Shown piece after piece: positions 1-7,669 of a stretch of 19,460 nt of DNA (its first letter is position 1; the number at the start of each line of letters is the position of its first letter). Below the pieces are notes generated by a model. That model worked only from the letters and a program-made list of their open reading frames with translations. It was not told where the DNA came from and did no database searches. The stretch comes from Tritrichomonas foetus (taxonomy: Eukaryota > Parabasalia > Tritrichomonadida > Tritrichomonadidae). The stretch is taken from the NCBI GenBank assembly GCA_001839685.1, contig MLAK01001258.1:1-19460 (forward strand), read 5' to 3'. Position numbers and translations under genes: made by a program.

Positions 1-288
1 TTTGTAAACCTTTCATATAGGAGGATTATTCCTGTTAAATCTTCAAGAAATGAAGGAATTTTAACAAAAACATTAAAAAAAGGTCAAAGACATATCTCTC
101 CTCGAAAATAATTATTTAAATAAAACTTGTTTGTATGAATGAATTATCGATCTAAATATTATTCACATTTTAGATTTATTTTCTAAGCCAATTCAAAATA
201 TGTAATTAGATGAATTCTTTGTGACAAAAAACAATTAATTGTTGTTAAATAGAACCCATCCAATTGGATAATACCAATAATTATTCAA

Positions 289-302
289 ATATCATGATAT
301 TG
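289..302. repeat. Perfect 14-base palindrome AATATCATGATATT
   Basis: Seen directly about 115 bases upstream of the MATE 1 start. The flanking bases (TTC on the left, GAA on the right) extend the symmetry imperfectly to about 21 bases. It could be a dimeric DNA-binding site or chance symmetry in AT-rich DNA. Confidence 0.4.
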
Positions 303-371
303 AATGCAAAAATATTCTATACATTTGAGTATTGAAAAAATTTTATCTGCCATTTGAATTTATCGTAAGAA

Positions 372-386
372 TTGAATATCATTCAA
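372..386. promoter_or_regulatory. Shared near-palindrome TTGAATATCATTCAA, copy 1
   Basis: Identical 15 bases occur at 9225-9239 upstream of the second MATE gene. The two copies lie about 32 and 227 bases before the respective start codons. A regulatory role is inference from shared position between paralogues; spacing is not conserved. Confidence 0.35.
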
Positions 387-405
387 ATTACTTAAAATTT
401 ATACA

Positions 406-412
406 TCACAAA
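406..412 (+). promoter_or_regulatory. Initiator-like element (TCACAAA) of MATE transporter 1
   Basis: Matches the trichomonad core pattern TCA-pyrimidine-A/T. Taking the A of TCA (408) as transcript start gives a 10-base 5' leader, within the short range known for trichomonads. Confidence 0.5.
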
Positions 413-417
413 TCTGA

Positions 418-2256
418 ATGGATAAAGAATTGGAAGTCCCTCTCACAGCTGAAAACCCACTAGGTGATATCCATGAGCCTGTTAAATCACTTAATATTGA
501 TATTAATGATTCCAAAAAAAATAATAATTCATCAATTTTGCATCAACGTGACGAAGATAGAAAAATTATGAATAATCATCAAAAAATTGAAAATAATGAT
601 GAATTTATCGATTCTTCCACTTTAAATCATGATTCTGAAAATGTCGAAAAAGTATATACAAAAAATGATAAAAGTAATCATTCAGAAGAAAATTATCGAC
701 TTGCTGGTCGTCCACCATTGAAAACACTTGTTATTCTGGCAATTGGACCGCTCATCTCACAATTTGTATCTTCAATGTATGGAGTTGTTGCTTCCATGTG
801 GGTGGCTCGTGCCGTTGGTGATATTGGAATGGCTGCTGTTTCTATGTTCACAAATTTAGATAATATTGGAAGAGCATTTGGATTCTTTATGAATTGTTCA
901 GCATCACAAAAAATATCTTCTTTATATGGACAAAAAAAAGGTGATGAAACAGGTCAAGTAATTTGTGATCTTTTTCGTTGTTCAATTTTAAGTGGTATGT
1001 TTGTTCCAGCAGTTTTGTTACCTTGTGCAAAGCCACTTGGAAGATGGTTTGGATCAGATGAAATCACTTTAAATATGGGATATCAATATCTCTCCCTTTT
1101 ACTTGGATGTTCGACAATTTCTTGCTTTTTCTTGATGTTTTGTGGTTGTTTGCAAGCTGAAGGAAGGACAATTTTGGTTAGTGTTGCTCAAATTTCATCA
1201 TTTGTAATGAATATGGGTATTTTTTGCCCACTTTTTCTTCTCGTTTTCAAAATGGGAACACGTGGAGCAGCGTTAGCAACAGTTTGTTCAGAAGCAATTC
1301 CATCTTTAGTTTTAGGAATTCTTTATTTTTATGGGAAATTTAGTTCGAAACCCAAATTAAGTGGTCTTTTTAAGAAATTTTCACCACACACTTGGCCAGC
1401 ATTAGGTGTTGGTGTGTCTCAACTTGCTGCTAATTGTTCACGAAGTCTTCCATCGATTTTACAAAGAAAATTCATGGGAATGATTACTCAACACACTGAA
1501 GGTATGTCTTTTAACGACGCAATGGCTGGATTTAACGCAGTTATTCGAATATGTGGATTAACTGATTCTTTTAGATTTGCATTATCGATGGCCTTATTGC
1601 CAACTTCATCTTACGCAATAGCTGCAGGTATGTATGATAGATTTTTATACTTAAATATTCATGGATGTTGGTTAAACGTAATTTGGGGAGTCGCTACTTG
1701 TTTAATTACATCTTTCATACCAAAATATGTTGCAATGATGATTTCGTCAAGTGAGCCATATTTGGCAGCAGCTGCACCAATAATTCGGAATGCAAACTTT
1801 GAAGCGCCTTTTGCATGGTGCCGCTATATTTGTCAAACAATTCTTCAAGCATTAAGTTGCGGAATGTTGGCAACTATTTATTCTGTTATTTCATCATTTG
1901 TTTTAAATATCGCAGTTTATTGTCTTTTATATTATACAGACAAGACTAATGTTCCAAGAATGATGTATGCCTATGCAATATCTAGTTCAATAGCTTTTGT
2001 GATTGGCGTATTGATGTTGATTAAACCAATAAAAGAAGTTTACCGAAAAGCAAAAGAAGAGAAAAATAATAAATCGAATAATGAGTTAATATCACCATTA
2101 AATCCAGATGATAGTAAAGAAGCCTTTATTGATATCAATGCAAATTCTTTGGAAATAAAAAATGTGAAAAATAAAGATTGTGATCAAAATTCATCCGACA
2201 ATTTAGATGATATAAATTCTTCTGTCAGTGAAAATGATGATATTGATCAACCATAA
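418..2256 (+). CDS. MATE-family multidrug/toxin efflux-type transporter 1
   Basis: A 612-residue polytopic membrane protein. Residues 1-95 are hydrophilic, Asn/Asp/Glu-rich and low in complexity. The membrane core starts around residue 97 with RPPLKTLVILAIGPLISQ, resembling the first helix of MatE domains, and runs to about residue 535 with roughly 11-12 hydrophobic segments in two halves. The tail (about 535-612) is again Asn/Asp-rich. MATE proteins export organic cations or drugs using H+ or Na+ gradients; the substrate here is unknown. The start is the only ATG near the upstream initiator (10-base leader). The stop TAA is followed by A, giving TAAA, which in Trichomonas often serves as a polyadenylation signal overlapping the stop. 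The paralogue at 9467-11116 shares the IGPLISQ motif and the acidic N-terminus. Family call firm; substrate not assignable. Confidence 0.88.
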   Translation: MDKELEVPLTAENPLGDIHEPVKSLNIDINDSKKNNNSSILHQRDEDRKIMNNHQKIENNDEFIDSSTLNHDSENVEKVYTKNDKSNHSEENYRLAGRPPLKTLVILAIGPLISQFVSSMYGVVASMWVARAVGDIGMAAVSMFTNLDNIGRAFGFFMNCSASQKISSLYGQKKGDETGQVICDLFRCSILSGMFVPAVLLPCAKPLGRWFGSDEITLNMGYQYLSLLLGCSTISCFFLMFCGCLQAEGRTILVSVAQISSFVMNMGIFCPLFLLVFKMGTRGAALATVCSEAIPSLVLGILYFYGKFSSKPKLSGLFKKFSPHTWPALGVGVSQLAANCSRSLPSILQRKFMGMITQHTEGMSFNDAMAGFNAVIRICGLTDSFRFALSMALLPTSSYAIAAGMYDRFLYLNIHGCWLNVIWGVATCLITSFIPKYVAMMISSSEPYLAAAAPIIRNANFEAPFAWCRYICQTILQALSCGMLATIYSVISSFVLNIAVYCLLYYTDKTNVPRMMYAYAISSSIAFVIGVLMLIKPIKEVYRKAKEEKNNKSNNELISPLNPDDSKEAFIDINANSLEIKNVKNKDCDQNSSDNLDDINSSVSENDDIDQP

Positions 2257-2707
2257 AAACTGGATTGGAAACAAATGAAACTTTCAATGTGAAACAATTG
2301 TTTGTTAGTCAAATAAAAGTTATAGCTTTCACCTCTTTTTCTCAAATTTTAACAAAACACTATAAAGATCCTTCTCCTCTGATTCTACAGATATATAATT
2401 GAATATTGCCAATTCATTTTCTATAACATTAGATTAATATTTGATTACTGTCGAAATATATTTTATTTTATGATTCATATGAATTTCTCTCTTCATCTGA
2501 AAAATTAAAAAATATTTTTGGATTTTCCTTCATATATTATACACCCTGAGCAGAAAATCTTTCTCCAACATTTAGTTATAGTACATCTGAAAGAGAATTT
2601 TAGAAGTTGTTTCTTTGAAAATTTCAGAAAAGTGTGAAAAAGTGAATAGTCAGAGTTTCGTGGTAAACAGCTTAAGTGATGAAATTAATTTTTACGAAGA
2701 AGTTTGA
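2257..2707. other. AT-rich spacer between converging genes
   Basis: About 450 bases between the end of MATE 1 (+) and the end of the small 129-residue gene (-). No frame, RNA or repeat that I can support. Confidence 0.6.
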
Positions 2708-3097
2708 CTAAATATTTTCCAAAGAATACAGAGAACAATTATTGAGATATTCATCACCAAAAAAAGAGAGATTTTCTGAATCTTCGAAAATTGAATTTTC
2801 CATTTCTTCAGAAATTGAAAACGAAACATCGTTATCATCAGGAAACATTTCAACATTAAAATCATAAGAGTAGTCATCAACTTTTTCATGAAAATGGGTT
2901 CTTTCATGATCATATTCAGATTTCACTTCAGGAGATGATATGATGCATTTTGAATGCAGGATTCGCCTCTTCTGACGCCTTGGGCATGTTTTCAGCCTCC
3001 CAGAGGCATCCACATCAAATTCTTCCACTATATCTGATGCATTTCCAATAACGGATATTTTCCGCCATTTCGAGTGCACACGATTCCTCCAACTCAT
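2708..3097 (-). CDS. Small acidic-tailed protein of unknown function (129 aa)
   Basis: I do not recognise a family. The ATG at 3097 is preceded by a near-perfect trichomonad initiator (TCACTATT, minus strand 3109-3102) giving a 10-base leader, the main reason to accept it as a real gene. The N-terminal third is basic: MSWRNRVHSKWRKISV at the start, then a cluster between Cys38 and Cys51 (CPRRQKRRILHSKC) that could be a nuclear localisation signal or a nucleic-acid contact. From about residue 55 on it is strongly acidic (Asp/Glu/Ser), with several possible phosphorylation sites. No membrane segment or signal peptide. A frame on the same strand at 2692-2913 overlaps it and is a shadow. A nuclear or regulatory role is inference from composition only. 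Confidence 0.62.
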   Translation of the reverse strand: MSWRNRVHSKWRKISVIGNASDIVEEFDVDASGRLKTCPRRQKRRILHSKCIISSPEVKSEYDHERTHFHEKVDDYSYDFNVEMFPDDNDVSFSISEEMENSIFEDSENLSFFGDEYLNNCSLYSLENI

Positions 3098-3101
3098 TGA
3101 A

Positions 3102-3109
3102 AATAGTGA
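3102..3109 (-). promoter_or_regulatory. Initiator-like element TCACTATT of the 129-aa gene
   Basis: Read on the minus strand, this fits the trichomonad initiator (TCA, pyrimidine, A/T, then T-rich). The A of TCA is at 3107, leaving 10 bases before the ATG at 3097. Confidence 0.6.
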
Positions 3110-3328
3110 TGTGAATTAATAACAGCCATTATTTTATACATTTCAAATCTCAACAAGAAAAATCAGCATGGATTTCATATTTCATTGAAAAAGGTGAATG
3201 TATTTTTTATTAGGCTAAATAATAATTCAATAAGTTTTATATCTATAGATCATTAACTTTTTCAATTTTTTCATGTTTGTCATTAGTAGAAATACAGAAA
3301 AGGCTATTTGGAAACGTTTCTTTTTCAC

Positions 3329-3392
3329 CTACTTTTTCAATCAATAAATGAACAAATAAATTGAATTTCATTTGTAAATGGTTATTCAAAAC
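3329..3392. repeat. Inverted repeat, left arm
   Basis: Bases 3329-3360 match the reverse complement of 3550-3581 at 31 of 32 positions. Weaker similarity (roughly three quarters, with a one-base gap) continues to about 3392. On the minus strand this arm can encode VHLLIEKV, the same peptide as the right arm on the plus strand. Confidence 0.7.
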
Positions 3393-3511
3393 TTTTTTTA
3401 AGAGGCTATTCTTTCATAGTCTAAAAGCCTTTTAAGCCGCAAACCGTTGAAGATTCTGATTGAATAAAAATTGGGACGACGTTTTTGAAGGGAAATGTTC
3501 AACATTTACAT

Positions 3512-3673
3512 AATAAATTGTATAAACCATTTAAAAAAATAACATTCTATTTATTAGTTCATTTATTGATTGAAAAAGTAGATTCAAAAAGTTTGTGCAA
3601 AATTTGCGAACGTTGGACGTCAAAAATTCATATAAGTGGCCACATAAAATTTGTTTCTGTTCAGAAAAATTGA
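3512..3673 (+). pseudogene. Possible remnant of a C2H2-finger-containing gene
   Basis: The frame ending at the TGA at 3671-3673 has no ATG and opens only from a TTG at 3485. It contains CKICERW followed seven residues after the second Cys by HISGH, so the spacing Cys-x2-Cys-x7-His-x3-His is close to a zinc finger. The inverted-repeat arm lies inside it. This could be the tail of a mobile-element gene or chance. I see no initiator, and do not call it a functional gene. Confidence 0.22.
3518..3581. repeat. Inverted repeat, right arm
   Basis: Partner of the arm at 3329-3392, separated by about 125 bases. The plus-strand frame through it gives VHLLIEKV followed by a Cys-x2-Cys and HISGH block (to about 3655). 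This could be a degenerate C2H2-type finger from a decayed gene. Confidence 0.7.
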
Positions 3674-3694
3674 GGAACTTTTTCTGAATGGCAT

Positions 3695-4939
3695 ATGATT
3701 ACATGTGAGAACTTAGAAATAACATTCTATTGTTGGAAAGTCCTCACATTATTATTCCTTTATTTATATGCTACAAATTACCTAAACTATTTGATTAAAA
3801 TTGTGAATTCATCATCAACAGCATCATCATTTTCATTTTCATATTCATTTGTTGGCTCGAATTATTTCACATTCACTCGAAGTGTTCCACTGATCAGGAA
3901 TTTGGGTTTTGACATTAGTGAGCACCTTTTTGTCTCTGTTTTCTTTCCTCTCAATGAAACAATCATTCGGCATCCAATTCATGAATATCAAATGCGAGTT
4001 TCTTATCTCTTCAAATTTTTTAAACATCCACTTTTAATTTTTACAACAGAAAAAGGAAAAGAAATCCTTTTGGAAAACCACACAAATATTCCAGAAAATT
4101 TCATTTTTTCACTGAAATTTCAAAGTCCACTTGATTTTCCGAGAATTAAAAATAATTTTGAGAAGTATACTTATATTGCAAACTTACCACATTATAAATC
4201 TTCTGAAAACTATGCATTCAGTGGAATGATTGGTGCTATTTGGAATTCGAAAATCTGCTTGCTCGAATATGTTTTACGTAATGATGAATTCAAAGACACC
4301 AAATTTATACATTGGCTTGACATTGGAATGATTAAATCCGATGAATATTCAAACATCACGATAAATCAAAATGCCCAAAATCATGAAAATAACGAAAATG
4401 AAAATCATCAAAAAGAAAATCATGAAAACAAAAATAAAGTAAATAAAAATGATGAAAATCTAAATTCAACATTCACTTTTCCAAATGTGAAAAGATTGAA
4501 CAAGATTTTTTCACTATTTCCAAATAAAATGCTTTATTCACTTAATGTTATCAATCCAAATATGAATTTTTATGGTAATGATAAATTGGATAATGTTGAT
4601 ACCATTCAAAGATATTCTTTCATTATTGCAAGTTATTTTGGTGGTCCTCGTGATTCTGTTCGTGATTTTGTCAAAGATTATTATGAAATCCATGATATTC
4701 TAATTCAAAATAATTTGTTTGTAATTCGAGAAGAATATGTAATGGGTGTAATGGCTTATTTTCATCCTGAAAAATGCATGTTTTTGAATACAAAGCATTC
4801 TAACTGCGAAAAATGGCACTCAGCTGTTGGATTTCTTGCGAACAGAAACATTTGCGGATTTGAAAATGCAATTTTCACACTTGAGAAAACCCAAAGAGTG
4901 ATTTATACCAAAATTAATATGTTATCTGAATGGGAATGA
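3695..4939 (+). CDS. HtrL/YibB-like putative glycosyltransferase, type II membrane protein
   Basis: A 414-residue protein. A short N-terminus is followed by a hydrophobic segment at about 16-34, a likely signal-anchor placing the rest in the secretory lumen. The body resembles the HtrL/YibB family: hydrophobic strand then WLDIGMI at 207-213 (the family's W-x-D-x-G region), SYFGG at 313-317, a DYYEIHD segment at 328-334, and EEYVMGVMAY at 346-355 followed by HPEKC. Family members are uncharacterised and thought to be glycosyltransferase-like, so Golgi sugar transfer is inference. Odd: residues 222-257 are an Asn/Glu/His/Lys low-complexity insert right after the WLDIG motif. An ATG at 3688 starts a 6-codon out-of-frame upstream ORF, and no good initiator lies close, so this start is less certain. 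No other in-frame ATG occurs before residue 100. Confidence 0.66.
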   Translation: MITCENLEITFYCWKVLTLLFLYLYATNYLNYLIKIVNSSSTASSFSFSYSFVGSNYFTFTRSVPLIRNLGFDISEHLFVSVFFPLNETIIRHPIHEYQMRVSYLFKFFKHPLLIFTTEKGKEILLENHTNIPENFIFSLKFQSPLDFPRIKNNFEKYTYIANLPHYKSSENYAFSGMIGAIWNSKICLLEYVLRNDEFKDTKFIHWLDIGMIKSDEYSNITINQNAQNHENNENENHQKENHENKNKVNKNDENLNSTFTFPNVKRLNKIFSLFPNKMLYSLNVINPNMNFYGNDKLDNVDTIQRYSFIIASYFGGPRDSVRDFVKDYYEIHDILIQNNLFVIREEYVMGVMAYFHPEKCMFLNTKHSNCEKWHSAVGFLANRNICGFENAIFTLEKTQRVIYTKINMLSEWE

Positions 4940-6243
4940 TGATAAATTACTCCAAGTGATTCATGAGAATATTTCTCAGTCAATCTTCTTTTCATAACAG
5001 CTTCAAGGAAAAGATCGCGGATTTTATACTAATCTGGTTAAATACATAACCAGAAACTCTATACCTCTGCATTACGACAAAACATAAAAATAATTCTGAC
5101 TTAATTTGAAGGATTATTTTTAGGAATTGATCGCCTGTGCCATAAATTCGCAACACTATTTTTGAACTGATTTGAATCTTTGAACATGAGATTTACTTGT
5201 TAAAAAAATAGTGATAGGGGTAACAAGTATAACAAATTTTTTCAATTAAAAATTGAAACATTTGAAATTTTAGATGGGATTGACATGATCTGAAATTGGA
5301 ATGTTAATTCTAAATGATGGATTTTACTATTCAGTAAATGCTCCAAATCAATGTCATATAGAGTTCCCATCGATATTAATTAAGTATATTAGACTCATAA
5401 GCTAAAATAATAATGGTATTGACATTATAAAATAATACATTTATTAAATTCACAAAGATCAACAGGTAAGCAATAAATCAACAAAGAATAACTTCAAATC
5501 AACAAGAAAACAGCAAAGAACAACAATAAATGAATTCAATGATTGCAATCAAATTGATGTAGATCTAAAGACACAAAAACAATTATTCGATCATGTTGAT
5601 CTTTAATCAAGATGATTAACCATCATTTGAAGAACTTTGTGAAACAATTTCACAACCATTATCTCATTTATTAAACCATATTCTTATTTCATTTTTATTT
5701 ATATTGTTATTTTGTAGAAATTTACATCATTTCTCATTTTATTCTATTTTGCTTCGTACAACTATTCTATGCATCGAATTACTTGATTATGCTAGACCTA
5801 AAATTGGTTTCTCGGAGATAATAATACGCATATCAAATTGCGTGCATTGAGATCGCATTTTATAGCATAAGATAGTTCATATATGTATTACATGTGGTAT
5901 ATTTTATTTTTTCTATTTCGGTTGATAATTGAATCCTTCTATGATTTATTTTTCTTACATTCAGTGTTGACGAAAATTTATAAAATATGCAAATAAATTC
6001 CAAAAAGTCAAATCAGAAATTTCACCTATAATCGCGAAATTTTATTAAAATACCATGTTTGGTCAATTCAAAAGGTGAATTTAGAATTTCTGGCTGTAAT
6101 GCAACAAAAACAACTAATAAACATGTTAAACGAAAGAAATTTAATCAAGAAAAGTTTTGATTGAAAGAAAAATAGCAAAAATTGGAATTCCATATAAAAT
6201 AGTTTATTCTTTTTATTCGTTCATAGCTGTAGAAGAAAAAAAG
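4940..6243. other. Long AT-rich gene-free stretch
   Basis: About 1.3 kb with no supportable frame on either strand. It contains a perfect 8-bp stem hairpin at 5033-5054 and an A/CAA-rich low-complexity patch around 5450-5540. No tRNA-like cloverleaf was found. Confidence 0.55.
5033..5054. repeat. Perfect 8-bp stem hairpin with 6-base loop
   Basis: TCTGGTTA and TAACCAGA pair fully across the loop AATACA. It lies about 95 bases past the stop of the HtrL-like gene. It could affect 3' end formation or be chance. Confidence 0.4.
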
Positions 6244-6426
6244 TTAGGACTTCGCCTCTTCTGCTGCTCGTTTTTCGTCTTCCTTCTTCATTTCTTCGAG
6301 CATTTCTGGATGATCTTGCCAAGCTGGGGCTGGTGGTGGGAGTGGGACACCGTTTTCATCTGTTTCTGGCATAGCTGGAAGTGTATTTGGATCACCTTTG
6401 GCTGAAGCTGATTGATCGCAACCCAT
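6244..6426 (-). CDS. Small MGC-motif protein, probably lipid-anchored (60 aa)
   Basis: Starts MGCDQSAS: Gly2 with Ser6 fits an N-myristoylation signal and Cys3 a neighbouring palmitoylation site, a pair that usually puts small proteins on membranes. Residues 28-34 are a proline run, and about 41-58 form a charged Glu/Lys-rich, probably helical segment. The ATG at 6426 is preceded by TCACTTCA (minus strand 6445-6438), giving a 17-base leader, good evidence of a real promoter. The sequence is clearly more GC-rich than its surroundings, as expected for an expressed coding region. I know no family for it; a membrane-associated adaptor or signalling protein is inference. Frames 6157-6405 (+) and 6288-6473 (-) are shadows. 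Confidence 0.68.
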   Translation of the reverse strand: MGCDQSASAKGDPNTLPAMPETDENGVPLPPPAPAWQDHPEMLEEMKKEDEKRAAEEAKS

Positions 6427-6437
6427 TTTTCGAAAAA

Positions 6438-6445
6438 TGAAGTGA
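6438..6445 (-). promoter_or_regulatory. Initiator-like element TCACTTCA of the 60-aa gene
   Basis: Fits the trichomonad initiator on the minus strand. The A of TCA at 6443 leaves a 17-base leader to the ATG at 6426. Confidence 0.55.
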
Positions 6446-7345
6446 ACTGGTCACGTGAAATAAAATCAATCAACTTTCATACAATTTGCTTAATAATGTA
6501 ATGAATTTTGTTGATGTGTATTGAAAAGTTGTTCTGAAAAAGTTTTTGATAAATTCAAAGCCCTTTTAAAAAAGTTTATGATAGTTTCGACAATTGAAAG
6601 CTATTTTTATAATTTTGAATCAATTCAAAACATGATCATATTGTTTATCTATTCAACTTTTTCAACGTTGTGGTCCTTGTTATGCCCCGCAATATGATAT
6701 TCTCAATGTTTGTATTTATCATTGAAATTATTTATTGGAATGATTGTGCTAACTCCACTGTACTTAAATTTTTTATGAACCGCTTTTTAAACTTTTTAAG
6801 AACATTGAAATATCGGAGATAAAAAAATGAATAGAAATCGATAGATGCATAAATATTTGACCTAAACCGAAACTTTTCAAATTCGAATTCCTCAGAATGT
6901 TACAAACGAGAAAATCCGTTGAACAAATCACTTTCCTTTGTTTATATTCTATGGATAGTTTTTATTAACCAATTTAGTTGTTTATTTAGGCAAAAACCAT
7001 AAAATAATTTGAGGTAGAGAAAATAATTTTCTCATAAAATGAGGAGATTCAATTTAATTAAAAGATGTGCAATAAGTAAATGCCACTACATTTTCACCAC
7101 TATCTTGATCGCTTTTAAAGATTCAAATGCTTCGACTTAGGAAAAATATATATATAAAACATAATAAATCTCGTCTATTTTACCAGTTTGAATAAATCTA
7201 TATAAAACTGAATAAATGAAATAACTTAAATGAAATTCATATCATGCCCAACAAAAAAAGAATCATTTTGGTTGATTCCAATGAGTTTTATAATTGTGTT
7301 GTGAAAGGTCAAATAAAGGCCAAAAGTGGAAAAATCTAATGGGTT

Positions 7346-7509
7346 AATGTGATATGAACTTTGTTAGTTCTTTGGGTCACCTCGACATGGATGAGGCACG
7401 GTGAGTGAACACAGAGAAGCAAAAACATCGAAACAGAGCTGTGGTCACGCGACAGCGCCTCTTACAATGGCCAAATGAGTCGAAGGGGCCTGCAAGTTCA
7501 CATCACATT
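7346..7509 (-). ncRNA. Candidate structured RNA or small element, GC-rich island
   Basis: Bases 7371-7500 are about 52% G+C by my count, far above the flanks. The ends 7346-7361 and 7494-7509 are 16-base inverted repeats with one mismatch, which becomes a G-U pair if the minus strand is transcribed, so minus is preferred. Inside are a stem 7435-7442 with 7452-7455 plus 7459-7462 (3-base bulge, 9-base loop), and a stem TCACC 7377-7381 with GGTGA 7400-7404. I could not match it to tRNA, 5S, U1-U6, SRP, RNase P or U3. A short MITE-like element is the alternative. No protein frame fits. Confidence 0.38.
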
Positions 7510-7520
7510 TCCACATTTTA

Positions 7521-7538
7521 AGTGTCAAAAAACAAAAC
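7521..7538 (+). repeat. 18-base direct repeat, copy 1 (AGTGTCAAAAAACAAAAC)
   Basis: Identical to 7585-7602, offset 64 bases. The downstream bases also resemble each other (a short AT segment then an A-run). It sits just beyond the GC-rich island. Confidence 0.7.
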
Positions 7539-7584
7539 TCATAGAAAAACAAATCACAATGTTACATTGTTGATTTTTATTTTG

Positions 7585-7602
7585 AGTGTCAAAAAACAAA
7601 AC
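7585..7602 (+). repeat. 18-base direct repeat, copy 2
   Basis: Exact second copy of 7521-7538, lying between the island and the 3' end of the PAP phosphatase-like gene. Confidence 0.7.
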
Positions 7603-7669
7603 CAGTATGAAAAAAAAAATCTTATCATCAATTTCTTGATAATAACTCGAATTTTTTTTGTTTAAATAT

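Larger units (their letters stand above)
1..417. other. AT-rich intergenic region upstream of MATE transporter 1
   Basis: No reading frame I would support. It holds a perfect 14-base palindrome AATATCATGATATT at 289-302, extended by imperfect flanks. It also has the near-palindrome TTGAATATCATTCAA at 372-386, which recurs upstream of the second MATE gene. The initiator-like TCACA lies at 406-410. The 3' end of a gene beyond the window cannot be excluded. Confidence 0.6.
3098..3694. other. Intergenic region with inverted repeat
   Basis: About 600 bases between divergent genes. Besides the initiator of the minus-strand gene it holds the inverted repeat listed separately. No full ATG-initiated gene is visible. 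An open frame at 3485-3673 has no ATG, beginning at TTG. Confidence 0.5.
6427..7669. other. Gene-free stretch containing a GC-rich island
   Basis: About 1.2 kb without a supportable protein gene. Most is AT-rich. The exceptions are the GC-rich, inverted-repeat-bounded island at 7346-7509 and the 18-base direct repeats at 7521 and 7585 next to it. Confidence 0.55.

Noticed and set aside
2692..2913. Minus-strand frame of 73 residues overlapping the 129-aa gene
   Set aside because: Same strand, different frame, low complexity; the overlapping gene has the better promoter and composition.
3845..4027. Minus-strand frame inside the HtrL-like gene
   Set aside because: Shadow of the plus-strand coding sequence.
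5450..5540. A/CAA-rich repeats as a possible satellite
   Set aside because: No constant unit length; looks like simple low-complexity DNA.
6157..6473. Frames on both strands around the 60-aa gene
   Set aside because: Trp/Phe-rich or unordered shadows; only the MGC frame has an initiator and sensible composition.
7360..7375. Minus-strand ACTAACAAAG resembling a trichomonad branch-point/3' splice motif
   Set aside because: Spacing differs from the known motif and no matching 5' splice site or split gene is visible.
7411..7420. ACAGAGAAGC resembling the U6 snRNA ACAGAGA box
   Set aside because: The rest of U6 (AGC triad at the right distance, internal stem-loop, 3' T-run) is missing.
7456..7466. 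CGCCTCTTACA resembling the U5 loop
   Set aside because: One mismatch in the invariant loop and the flanks cannot form the U5 stem.
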